Position numbers and translations under genes: made by a program. Shown in pieces: positions 1-9,707 of a DNA stretch of 64,000 nucleotides. Below the pieces are notes generated by a model that was not told the origin of the DNA, did not search any database, and saw nothing but the letters and a program-made list of their open reading frames with translations. This DNA comes from Pratylenchus scribneri (Eukaryota; Nematoda; Chromadorea; Rhabditida; Pratylenchidae), in NCBI GenBank assembly GCA_030063045.1, contig JAQSEB010000135.1:248001-312000 (forward strand), written 5' to 3'. How positions within the stretch are numbered: the first letter of the stretch is position 1; the number at the start of each line of letters is the position of its first letter.

Positions 1-353
1 TCTGCGAAAAGTGTGGAGAAAATTTCACCCTGAAAAAAAATTTGGAAAGACATGTGAATAACAAAATAAATCCATGCACCAAAAAAGATAATAAAAATAT
101 TGAGATTGGCTCAGCCGAACAAATTCATAATTTGGGAGAGCATGTCGGACTCTTTCCAACTACAATTAATGATAATTCGAGCCAATCATCGCATCAAAAA
201 TTGCAGCAAAACCCAAAAGTGTCCAATAATAAATTGCAAGAAAAACAGTATCAACTTGAATTGATATGTCCAGCAGGTGAGGAAAAAACTATACTCCACA
301 GGAAATCCCTTAATTTGAATAGGGTTGCACCCCGGCCCCTCCCCGTCCCCGTT

Positions 354-384
<31 letters not shown>

Positions 385-689
385 TTTTTTGCCCCCGTCC
401 CCCGGCCCCGAAGATTGGAAATCCCCCGCCCCGAATCCCTCCCCGTAGAGCCTCTCCCCGGCCGGGGACCCCGAAATTTCGGGGGAAATGTTTTTTCGGA
501 AATTCAACTAAAAAGTCTTTTTTTTCTCTATTTTCATGTATGAAAAATGATATTTTAGTGAAAAATAATCTTCTTTTTTATGGAAAAATTCATTTTTCTC
601 GCTCAATTTCCATATTTTATAATTCAAAATTCATTATTTGTTCTTTAATATTTCATATTTTATTATTCATATTTCATTATAAATTGTAA
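1..689 (+). CDS. 3' end of a zinc-finger gene (partial)
   Basis: The window opens inside a coding exon. Reading from base 3, the first residues form a C2HC finger: CEKC, then 12 residues, His, eight residues, Cys. This is the terminal-finger type of the other zinc-finger genes here. The frame continues through a Gln/Ser/Asn-rich tail with no sign of an intron. Near base 325 it enters a GC-rich stretch and remains open to a stop at 687-689. Related genes usually stop 10-15 residues after this finger, so the proline-rich continuation from about base 325 is probably an insertion read in frame, and the true end is uncertain. The gene's leader and other fingers lie before the window. Confidence 0.5.
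325..497. repeat. GC-rich insertion with a poly-C tract
   Basis: An abrupt C/G-rich block in AT-rich DNA, with an uninterrupted C run around 353-374 and many short CCCCG/GGGGA words, ending in a small palindrome (CCCCGAAATTTCGGGG at 470-485). Short ORFs on both strands here arise from the composition. A similar GC-rich block lies in intron 1 of gene B, near 10.1 kb. Confidence 0.6.
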
Positions 690-1518
690 AAAAAGGAAGC
701 TGACAGGTAAATTAAATAACAATTATTTTGCAGAGAAAAATGTCGTCAAAACTTTAGAAGACCACTTCTTTTTTGTTGAGAAGGAAGAAAGTGAAGGATA
801 ACCCATAGGCGTCATCAGGATTAAAATGTTTAGAGTAATTCAAACAATATCATGTAATGTAACCCTAAACTTATACTCTTAATAACTAGAGAGGGACAAT
901 CCCTTTACTTTTCCTACTCTTTCTTCTTTATGACAAAAAGATGGCCTAAATGGGCCTAAACTATGGTCTTCTAAAGTGTGTCCACCAAAAAATATTATCA
1001 ATATTGAATTCGTTATTTTTGGATCAATCTCAATCCATTAAAAATGCTCTTAAATGTTAATATTTTTCGGGCATTATGCCTCCTTATTCATTTTCGGGTT
1101 CGTATCTTCAGATTGATCAATTGGCATTGTAACTGTTGAAAAAGGCGGCACATTAGCACAAAAAGGTTGGAACTTGGGAAGCATTGGGGTTTGAGCTGAA
1201 ATGGGCGGATGCCATTGCCGAACAATTGGATACAAACCAAATATATACCTCTCCTGAAAAGACATCCATTCACTTCATTTCGCCCTCACAATCAAGGTCC
1301 TCTTCTATGAATTTGCCCGATCGACGAAATCACTCAATCGGCTACGGCTACTCCTCCCAGATGAACAATTGCCTCCATTGGCATTGCATTCACTCCTTTG
1401 TTGAATGAAAGAAGGCAAAGGCATTTTGTGGCCGGAACAATAATCCAACAAGCGCAAGAGGAAGAACCGCATTTCAGATTGTTAGAGGCCGAAAGTGGCA
1501 TCTGTGACTTTTTACTTG
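690..1518. other. Intergenic sequence, probable 5' remains of a hAT element
   Basis: No gene is recognisable. From about 1080 the base composition becomes less AT-rich and resembles the transposase remnant that follows, so part of this stretch is probably the decayed front of that element. The short ORFs on both strands show no family motif. Confidence 0.4.
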
Positions 1519-1952
1519 GCGGAAGGGTCAGCGAATGCCGAGTTGTGGACAGTGAATCTAACTATGGAAAACATCGACCCTGAGAAATTGGACATTTTCA
1601 AATGATGGGATGCTCATCAACTCCAATTTCCAATGCTTTCGTGTGCGGCCCGAGCACTTCATTCCATTCCTGCCACTTCCGTCTCTTCAGAACGCCTTTT
1701 CAGCAAAGCAACATTGCTTTTCTCCAAAAAAATTTACGCAATAGGTTTAAAAATAATATCTAATTTAATATTAAAATATTTCGATAATTAAGGCTCCATG
1801 CTAGCACTGTTCAAAATTTGCTGGTTGCAAAGGCCAATTTGATTTCGAATCCATTGTTGGAGGAAAAAACAAAAGAAGATGAGTCAGGATCGGATGATGA
1901 GCCAATTTGGGAACAAATTCCGGATGAAGAAATGGGCCGTCTTTTATTATAA
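1519..1952 (+). pseudogene. hAT-family transposase, C-terminal dimerisation region (broken)
   Basis: The frame from about 1523 contains the hAT C-terminal dimerisation signature: a W-D-A-H segment, FPMLS, AARALHSIPATS and SSERLFSK, followed after an intron by RLHASTVQNLL and an acidic tail ending at the TAA at 1950-1952. Three breaks are visible. TGA at 1603-1605 replaces the first Trp of the usual Trp-Trp pair. One base is missing near the A run at 1726-1732, because the residues before and after the intron read in different frames. No N-terminal catalytic region is recognisable upstream. The intron is 1745-1792 with GT-AG ends. This is a dead DNA transposon end. Confidence 0.85.
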
Positions 1953-2550
1953 AATATTTTAAATCATTCAATTTTATGCATTTTATTTATTTATTAAAGG
2001 TTCGGAAAAATTTTAGAAATAAATAAATTTTTTGAAAGTTGAAAAAAAATTTTTCCCATTTTTCCCTCCGCAATGTACTCTCACTCAGCATTTTAGTCGT
2101 TTTCGTGTATTTAAAATTAAAGAGACTGGCAAAGTGCCTTCTGCTGGACTTCTGAGCTGGATTTTTTCCCTAAATTCATATGGGACTGATCCGGTGCGGG
2201 ATAATCCAGCAAAAGATAATCCAGCAAAATCCAAATCCAGCAAAATTTTGCAAAATCCAGGCGCTGGATCCAGTCAAGTACTGGTCTCTAATTTAAATGA
2301 AATATTTACCTATAATTATTTAATATTCATTTATTGATTAATTTTTTTAAACACATTATGAGAAATGCTGTCAAATATTTTTATACAAATTGTTTTTAAA
2401 AAATTTCCAATTCTTTTGATGATAAGGCAACAAAATTTTATGCATTGCCCCTCAAAATTATATGATGAATAGAAATAAATTTTAAGCTTCATTTTAATTT
2501 AGAATAATTTGTCAAAATAAAATTATACAATTTTTTCCCTTTTTTGAGTG
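1953..2550. other. AT-rich intergenic sequence
   Basis: No gene seen. A short imperfect repeat of GATAATCCAGCAAAA lies at about 2205-2270. The open frame at 2032-2337 has no recognisable motif and is read as chance. Confidence 0.4.
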
Positions 2551-3062
2551 AAAAAGGAATTTAAATGCAATTTTCCCAAATGTAATAAAAAAATGCCACA
2601 TATAAGAGTTGTTGGGATTATGAGAGAAAAAATCGACTTGATGAAAAATTTGCATAAGACAAAATAAATTAATAATTTCTGATTGAAAAATTAAAGAAAT
2701 ATTAATTTTAAAAATTTAAAATTTTTTGAAAATTCCTCATGTTTTAGCCGATTTTGCGCCATATAAATGCAAATTTGCTGGATGTCAGAAAGAATTTAAA
2801 CATAATTCGAGTCGTCTAAAACATGAGAAAACACACAAACGTGAGGAAAATTTTATATAAATTTCTTTCATTTTTTTCAAATAGAACAAATAAAATTACT
2901 ATTTCAGAAATTAAAAAAAAATTAACTTTTAAAACATAAAAATTTCTGAAAACTTTCCCCATGCTTTAGCCGATTTTGTGCCATATAAATGCACTTGGCC
3001 AGGGTGCCAGGAAGAATTTAAATATATATCGAATTTTCAACAACATGAGGAAGCACATCAAA
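2551..3062 (+). pseudogene. Zinc-finger gene fragment (three finger exons, first decayed)
   Basis: Two intact single-finger exons are visible at 2748-2840 and 2970-3062. Both follow a TTTAG acceptor, end at a GTGAG donor, are 93 bases long, and encode C-x4-C-x12-H-x3-H fingers (motif starts YKCKFAGC and YKCTWPGC). Around 2551-2630 lies a shifted, decayed version of the finger exon found at 7913 and 13006: the Cys pair (FKCNFPKC) remains but the His end is out of frame. No leader exon is seen upstream, and no terminal C2HC exon follows. Instead a foldback-type repeat starts soon after 3062. The gene is most likely truncated at both ends. Confidence 0.7.
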
Positions 3063-3099
3063 GTGAGTAAAAAATATTGGAATAAATTTGTTTGTTTTT

Positions 3100-3780
3100 T
3101 CTTGTAAAATTTATTTTGAGGTCCCAATTCCGACTCAAACCATTCGATAGAGCTCGACGAGCTGAGTCTGAAAAAAACATTTGCAGAAAAATATTTGCAG
3201 CACGCTGGCACTTTGGGCCAAGTTTTGGCCATTGGAAATCGTTTGCCCCCCTATAATAGAACTCTATGGTCGAAAAATTTTTGAAATTTCGACGAGCTGA
3301 GTACGAATATGTTAAGGGTTTTGCCATAAACTCAAAAATAAAAAAAGTTATGGCCATTTATGTCTCATTGGAATGTATTGGAACTGCGGAGGAATGTAAG
3401 AGTGGACTCCTGAGTGTGCGTTACCAAAGCGCGGGAACTGGATGAGCACTTGAAGAGCATAGCGAGCCAAGCACTCGTCTGATCGAATGGAGGAGTCCAA
3501 TCTGAAATGCCCAGAGGATGCGCAACTTTTCCGAATTTATTTGGTTTATTTTACTTTTGAGTTTTATAAAAAAACTGATGGCGGATTCGGACTCAGCACA
3601 CCGAGACTTGTCGATTGAGCTTATTATACAGGGTGCGAGGAAAGTTCTGTTACTCTGTTATTTCCTTATAAAAATTTATTGGATGTATAAAATCTTTTAC
3701 TATTTTGTACAATTATATAATATTATGAGTAATATTAGAATTAATAATAGATTTGAGAAAATAAAGCTACTCATTCGATA
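3100..3780. mobile_element. Diverged foldback-type element
   Basis: This stretch shares words and order with the element at 18685-19417: GAGCTCGACGAGCTGAGT, ACGAATATG, ATGGCCATT and GGAATGTAAGAGTGGACTCC, then the inverted GGAGTCCA at about 3490 and a GACTCAGCA/GTCGATTGAGC block. The arms are less regular and the ends are not clear, so this is an old or truncated copy. It follows directly on the zinc-finger fragment that ends at 3062. Confidence 0.6.
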
Positions 3781-3982
3781 GGCGGACCAAAATATATGCC
3801 TTCTGTAAGACGCAAATATCCGCTCCTTTTTCAGTTGAATTTTAATCTTTTTCCATCTTTAATAACAGAATTACAAACTTTTAAATATATTTTCTAATTT
3901 TTCAGATAGAGTTTAAAATAATATCCAAGAGAGAAAACAAAATATTGAAAATAGACGGAATTAGGTTAATATTTGAAAATTT

Positions 3983-6538
3983 TCATTGAAATGGAGTATT
4001 TCCTTTTCTGCTGATGCATCTTATCTTGTTATTCCGATGTCTGGCCAAAGCATCACTCCTTGCGAAACGTTTTTCACAATTTGTGCAGACAAATTTTCCT
4101 TCAGCTAAAATTTTGTTTTAACAAAATATAATTTTTTTTCATAATTTTTACTTACATTGATGGAATTGCTCATGACGATCACAATCCCATTTACGAGCAA
4201 ATGTTTGTTCGCATCCGGGCCAATTACATTTAAATGGTTTTACATCGGCTAAAATTATCAAAATTGTAAAGATAGTATATTATAATAAAATAATTTGGTA
4301 CTTCTATATTTAATGGGGGGGGGAGTGGGGGACATTCTATATTCTATTAATGGGTGGACATTCTATTAATGGGAGGGTAAGACATTCTATTAATGGGGGC
4401 GGGGGGAGGAATTCTATTAATGGCGGGGGGAACATTCTATTACTAGGGGGGAACATTCTATTAATAGAGGGACATTCTATTAATAGGGGGGAAACATTCT
4501 ATTAATAGGGGGGAGGGGGAACATTCTATTAATAAGAGGGGAACATCCTATTAATGGGGGGGACATTCTATATTGGGGAGGGGGGGGGGGGCTCGAAAAT
4601 TTATTATTCTGCCTCATCTGTTATTCTACAGACTAATACACAATATAAGAACGACCCTAAACCGAATTTTATCTACCGTAACCCTAAATCCTGCATACCC
4701 CTATTCTACCCCTAAATCCCATCCGGCCCAACTCTAACCTAACTAACCTATCATAACACTACATTGTCAAGATCCCCAATTAGATTTAAGATAGGGTATC
4801 GTTAGATTTAGATAGGGCCGTATTGATTTTAGTTGTCGGGTAGAATTAGGTTTAGGGTAGGGGTAGTTTAGAATTTTAAGGTTTAGAATTCCCTCCCTTA
4901 TTGTTTTTCAGTCCTCTAAGTACAGAGGAAAGTATAGTAATACATTTTCGGGTCCCCCCCCCCCCCCTCCGTAAATAGAGTAATACCAATTATTTATCTT
5001 TTTCCTAAAATAATGCATGCAAAATTTCTCCTCACGTTGATGTATTAATTGTTCATGTCTCTGATATTTTTCTTCTGTGGCAAATTTTTTCCCGCACCCG
5101 TCCCAATTGCATTCATATGGCTTTACAACTGTCAAACAATCAAAATTTTAAATTGTTGATATTAATTTTTTTTAAAAAAAAAATTATTTATAATTTTTAA
5201 ATTTGCCAACTATGCATCAGACTATGCCTTCTCAATTCCGCAGGCCCTTTAAATTCTTTTTTGCAAAACTGAAAATAACATTTTTTTAAAAAAAGAAAAT
5301 TTCATTAAAAATACTCACATCACAAGTTCTATACAATATCTCTTGATTTTGAGACTCATTACTGATAACATTTGTTGGATTGTTTCCCATCTGAATTTTT
5401 TTAAATTTTTTCGTTTACTTTTCCAATTACATTATATTTATATATTTTACCATTTCAATATGTGATTGATGAGTATGATGATCAGCTATTGGATTCGAAA
5501 TATCCCAAATTGTAGTTGGTTGAATATTTTGCATTTTATTTTGTCCCATTGATTGATTATTCATTGAAATATTATTTGAAAAGTTTTGTTGGGTCGACGA
5601 TGAATTTTGAATATTTTCATCATTTGTTATGGCTAAGCGTTTAGATGACTGATTATTTCCAATAGGTAAGAGAATTCCTTCGCGAAGCCAATCAGCATAT
5701 GGATTTGATATTAGATTGGATTCATTTGCATTCAATGGATTTTGTTCCAAATATTCGTCCAATTTCCTTTTACCCTTATCTTTTTTTTATTAATTTTATT
5801 ATATTAAAAAGAATAATAACATTGTTTTTGTATACCTTTTCCTTTGTTCAATTGGGATTCTTGCCCAATATTTGAAGCAGGCTCTCGGTTTAGTAAATTT
5901 TCTGAAGCCAATAACAAGGGAGGATTCTGTAAATTAGGCCGAAAAATTCTATAAGTGTGATTTCAGAAAAATTTTATGAAAATTCTTTTTTTATTCAATT
6001 TTATGTAATATTTCTTCGTGATTGGGAGCGGATATATTCCATGAAGACGGAAACCAACAAATGGATTATGGAAATTTTTTGGTAACAAAATTTATTTTAA
6101 AAATTCCGCTAAAAAATTCTTCTAAAATATTCTCCACAAGTCTTCTTTTCTGAACTGCCCCTCTCCCAGGGCAGATTTAAATTATTTACTCAATTTGGTT
6201 TGGTTAATGAATTGATGAATTACTTGAATGGATTGCTGGTCAATTATCGTCGGAATATTTCCCTGATTTCCAATCTCCTCATCATCAAGCGATGCCATTA
6301 TCTCATAGAAATCTTCTGGATTAAATTTGTTCATAATTTCATCCAAATCATTTACATTATACAAAGTTGCTGTTTGTTTGCTTGTAATTCCTCTGCCTTG
6401 TGGTCCATTTGGTGGAGGATGTGGATGACTATTTTCCGCAGTTGGAATATTTCCTTCTTCACCGAGAGCATTTGTACAAATAAAAATTGTTGAAATATTT
6501 AATAATAAAATAGCAAATAAAAATGTTGGAATTTTCAT
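3983..6538 (-). CDS. Gene A: secreted-type multi-zinc-finger protein, 8 exons
   Basis: Exons read by eye on the minus strand: 6538-6224, 5926-5836, 5779-5451, 5390-5319, 5268-5211, 5128-5036, 4248-4156, 4104-3983. All introns are GT-AG and the joined frame is open for 390 residues, stopping at 3985-3983. Residues 1-24 form a signal peptide (MKIPTFLFAILLLNIS start, likely cleaved after CTNA). A Pro/Gly stretch, a basic GKDKGKRKLDEY patch and an Asn/Gln/Ser-rich region follow. Four fingers come last: one split by an intron between CD and FC, two C-x4-C fingers (YECNWDGC, FKCNWPGC) and a terminal C2HC finger. Exon 1 and exon 2 use splice sites different from those in C. Function is unknown. Secretion is inferred from the leader and DNA binding from the finger type. 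Confidence 0.75.
4289..4996. mobile_element. MITE-like insertion in intron 6 of gene A, G-run repeats and telomere-like core
   Basis: The ends form an imperfect inverted repeat (AATAATTTGGTACTTCTA at the left; TAGAGTAATACCAATTATT at the right). Inside the left end are about 15 degenerate copies of a ~20-bp G-rich unit containing ATTCTATTAATGGGGG (4310-4590). A core full of CCCTAAA / TTTAGGG-like words follows (4650-4890), then a poly-C tract beside the right end (4954-4967). The element lies wholly within an intron of gene A. Confidence 0.6.
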
Positions 6539-6945
6539 TTTCTTTAAAGAAGAATTTACATTAATTTGGGAATTTCATTTTCAGCCCCAATTAATTTTAA
6601 TTTTCAGAAAAAGATTTGAGTGAGAAAGAATATTTGGATGAGTGCTGAAAAAGTGATCATTCGTACATTAAATAATCATGGATGAATTCATTCCCCAATC
6701 ACTCTTATTTTCCTCTTTTATTTTGCGCAAATTTTATCTCTTCCCTCATCAATTTTTATTTGGCCAAATCCCTTATAGAAGGCAATATTTCAGTTATTGG
6801 ATGATCCCATCCCCCTCCATTCAATTTTGGGCCATTTCCATTCATCAAATTTTACTCTGTTGATGCGCCAAAATGGAATTGAATGGATGCTTGCTTGATG
6901 GATATTTATTGATGATCAACCGTGAATTTAAAAAATTCGCTTTTA
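6539..6945 (-). promoter_or_regulatory. Conserved upstream region of gene A
   Basis: The roughly 160 bases before the gene A start codon are nearly identical, in inverted orientation, to those before genes B and C. A TTTTTCAG site ends at 6645, exactly 107 bases before the ATG; genes B and C have the same spacing, so this is a candidate trans-splice acceptor. Further upstream (6680-6945) lies the diverged module also seen at 15.7, 29.5 and 34.9 kb, with a GGCCATT block and a TGATGATCAACC end. No TATA box was assigned. Confidence 0.5.
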
Positions 6946-7379
6946 TTTCGATTTACCGAATTTATTCTATTAGAAGCCCATGGGCTTTAAACCAGGGCTG
7001 GGCCCGTCAACCGTTACCGTTTACCGCAAAATACCGTCTACCGTTTAGCGTTTACCATTATCGTCTACCGTTTTTTTGGAAAATAACGTCCGAAAATAGA
7101 CCCCTAAGAATGGCATTTTCGGAAGAAAAAATTAATTTTATTTTTTGAGGACAAAGTCATTTTTATTTAAAATTTTCATTTTTGGGTAAAAATTTTCGCC
7201 GGAAGCCCATAATCTTTCATGATAATTTAAATTTTATGTTTTTGGTTTGATTATTTAAAATAATAATAGAAAAAAAACCATCCCCAAAAATTATAAAGCT
7301 CAAATAACTCTCTCTTTATGGAAATTTTGGTAAATAAATTTATATTAATGCTTTAATTAAATTTTATTTTCCAGCTATA
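6946..7379. other. Intergenic sequence with ACCGTTTACCG repeats, possible hAT end
   Basis: At 6993 the sequence CAGGGCTGGGC resembles the terminal motif of many hAT elements. It is followed by short repeats of TACCGTTTACCG (about 7005-7075). No matching right end was found. The rest, to the start of gene F, is plain AT-rich DNA. Confidence 0.3.
7373..7374 (+). promoter_or_regulatory. Candidate spliced-leader acceptor before gene F
   Basis: TTTTATTTTCCAG ends at 7374, only five bases before the ATG at 7380. A pyrimidine-rich AG this close to a start codon is typical of nematode trans-splicing. Confidence 0.45.
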
Positions 7380-8604
7380 ATGATAAAATTTATTTTAATA
7401 TTATTAATTTGCATAAAATTTATTGAAATAATTTGTGTCGGAGAAAATGATGCCGGTTCATCACAAATGGACAAGGGCAAAAGAAAATTAAGCGATTATT
7501 TAGAAAAAATCCTCCGAATTAAAATAAATTATCCAAAAAATCATTAACAAAATCAAAACATCAATTTGATTTAAATGAAATACCAATTGATGATGGATTT
7601 GATTGGGTCAATGATGAAAATGCCCCCCAACATTCATCTTCGGCCCAACTACTAATTTATTAAATCATATTTTAATTGAATAGACAAAAAAATAGTTAAA
7701 AATTATAATTTGATTAGAAAGCCCTACATCTAATTTTAAGCATTATCACTGAAAAATTATATGATCAATAAATAAATCTTAAGTATCATTTTCAATTAAA
7801 CCTAATTTAGATTAAAATTATGATAGGATTTAAAATTTCTTTTATTAATCAGTTCTAATTTAGAATAATTTGTAAAAATTAAATTTTTTTTCAATTTTTC
7901 ACTTTTTTTCAGAAAAGAAGAAATTTAAATGCCGTTATCCTGAATGTAATAAAAATTTTGCTTCACTTAATGGCCGAAAATATCATGAGATAACACATCA
8001 ACGTGAGAAAAATTTCAATAAATTTACATTTCCAAAAAAAATAAATTACTAATTTCAGTTTGAGAAATTAAAATAAATATCAATTTATAAAATTTAAAAT
8101 TTGCTTGAAAATATTCTAATGTTTTAGCCAATTTTGTGCCATATAAATGCACATTTGCTGGATGCTCGAAACAATTTAAATATGATTCGAATCGTCAAGC
8201 GCATGAAGAAACACACAAAAGTGAGTAAATATTTAAATAAATTTCAATAATTCTTCAGAAAAAAAAAGAAATTAATTTTCATCCATTTCCATTGAAATTT
8301 TAGTTAAGTCAATTATTTGCGAACATTGTGAAAATAAATTCAAAGGGGAAAAATATTTGAAAGAACATTTGAAGAACAAAAGATGTGACAAAGAAAAAAA
8401 TAGTATGCTTTTTTCAGACAAAATAAATTAATTTTTATTACAATTTCTACTAACATTTAAAGGGAAAAGCCATTTTTCTGCGAAAAATGTGATACAAAAT
8501 TCAAGCAGGAAAGATATTTGAAAGATCATTTGAAGAAAAAAATATGCGAAAAAGAAGAAAATAATATGCTGGAAAATGACAAAGGGCCGATTGAAAATAG
8601 ATGA
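7380..8604 (+). pseudogene. Gene F: secreted-type zinc-finger gene, frameshifted
   Basis: The leader starts at 7380 with a hydrophobic signal peptide (MIKFILILLICIKFIEII), then DKGKRKLSDYLEK. That frame stops at 7545-7547, while the matching region of gene D (a KHQFDLNE-like segment) continues in another frame to 7661-7663, so there is an indel near 7520. Finger exons follow at 7913-8002 (FKCRYPEC), 8128-8220 (YKCTFAGC), 8304-8402 (C2HC) and about 8462-8604 (C2HC, stop 8602-8604). The last acceptor reads TTTAAAG where D has TTTAG, and does not keep frame. The finger exons are otherwise well preserved, and those at 7913 and 8128 match gene B closely. This is likely a recent pseudogene or finger donor; the leader is of the D type, not the A type. 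Confidence 0.7.
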
Positions 8605-8690
8605 GGATTTTGCCTTATTACAAAATTTTACATTTTACTAAAGAATGTCCATAAATATAGAGAGTAAATTTAATTTTGATTCATTCATAC
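8605..8690. other. 3' flank of gene F
   Basis: A GATGAGGATTTTGCCTTATT segment and following AT-rich DNA recur after other family genes (13510-13600 and 31540-31640), so this is the family's shared 3' sequence. Confidence 0.4.
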
Positions 8691-8990
8691 ATGCGAAATG
8701 CAAATTTTTTTGGTTTATATGAATGACTTGGAATTTGTTCCATTTGAGGATTATTTGTTATAAAATGCTCTCTGATGAGAAAATTGGCGGTTTTCATTTG
8801 GATTCGAGAATTCCCAAACGCTTTTTGGAATATTTTGCATTTGATTTTTTTTTCATTGATTGATTGATTATTCATTGAAATATTAGTTGGAAAATTTTAT
8901 TGGGTCAAAGATGATTGTGGAACATTTTCATCATTTGTTTTGGCTGAGTGTTTAGATGACTGATCAATTCCCTTTGGCAAAATAATTATT
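8690..8990 (-). pseudogene. Decayed exon 3 of an A/B-type zinc-finger gene
   Basis: On the minus strand the segment 8985-8800 matches the third exon of genes A, B and C: a SSK-type segment, TNDENV, a Ser/Thr/Gln stretch, an FPTNISMNNQSI block, then a decayed C-terminal part. A stop (TAA) interrupts the Gln-Asn part, and the WDISNP end is no longer readable. No leader or finger exons surround it. It is a relic lying between F and B. Confidence 0.65.
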
Positions 8991-9340
8991 TCCAAATTTT
9001 TTATTGGAAAGAAAAAAAGATGAATTTATTATAGTATCGTCGTAGATTTTGAGAAAAATAATGCGGAAGCAATTATTTTTATTGTTATATGCTAGAGGAA
9101 ACGAAAACGAAAAATGCTCGAAACATTCAATGCCCCAGAGGCAATGATTCCTTAGAGAATTGGGAAAATTACAAGTCATTATACTGTAAAATAGGCATTT
9201 TTGGAATTTTTCAAAACATTTTTCACTATTTTTATCAAATCCGAAATTAGACATTTTCTCATTTGGCGCAATCGTCCAATGAAAATATTTATTTAACGGA
9301 TGATTCATAAATCAAATTTATTAAATTTTTTAATTTTTCT
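8991..9340. other. Intergenic AT-rich sequence
   Basis: Nothing recognisable. The minus-strand open frame at 8964-9308 shows no motif and no signal peptide. Confidence 0.35.
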
Positions 9341-9707
9341 ATATTCGGGAATCAGTGATGGGCAGTTTCGATATAGCTATAGAATTTTACTATTTTTCTT
9401 TTTATATTTCAAATAATAAATAATAATATTCTAACATTTGATAATATTTTTAGCATTGTTTAAATTTCGTTTTTACATTCAAGGTTGATCATCAAAATAT
9501 ATCCATCAAGCAAACATCCATTCAATCCCATCACTTTTTAAGAGAGATTGGGGAATGAATTCATCCATGATTATTTAATGTACGAATGATCACTTTTTCA
9601 GCACTCATCCAAATATTCTTTCTCACTCAAATCTTTTTCTGAAAATTAAAATTAATTGGGGCTGAAAATGAAATTCCCAAATTAATGTAAATTCTTCTTT
9701 AAAGAAA
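9341..9707 (+). promoter_or_regulatory. Upstream region of gene B
   Basis: The first part (GGGAATCAGTGATGGGC, then TGATCATCA and CATTCAATCCC) matches the family intergenic module at 29.3 and 31.9 kb. The part from about 9550 to the ATG is nearly identical to the upstream regions of A and C. TTTTTCAG ends at 9601, 107 bases before the start codon, a candidate trans-splice acceptor with the same spacing in all three genes. Confidence 0.5.

Noticed and set aside
310..543. Pro/Arg/Gly-rich ORFs on both strands
   Set aside because: They arise from the C/G-rich insert and its poly-C run.
1074..1583. Short ORFs on both strands at 1.07-1.58 kb
   Set aside because: They are out of frame with the transposase remnant and carry no recognisable motif.
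4650..4890. A telomere or interstitial telomere
   Set aside because: The TAACCCTAAA / TTTAGGG words are irregular, occur in both orientations and lie inside an element with inverted ends.
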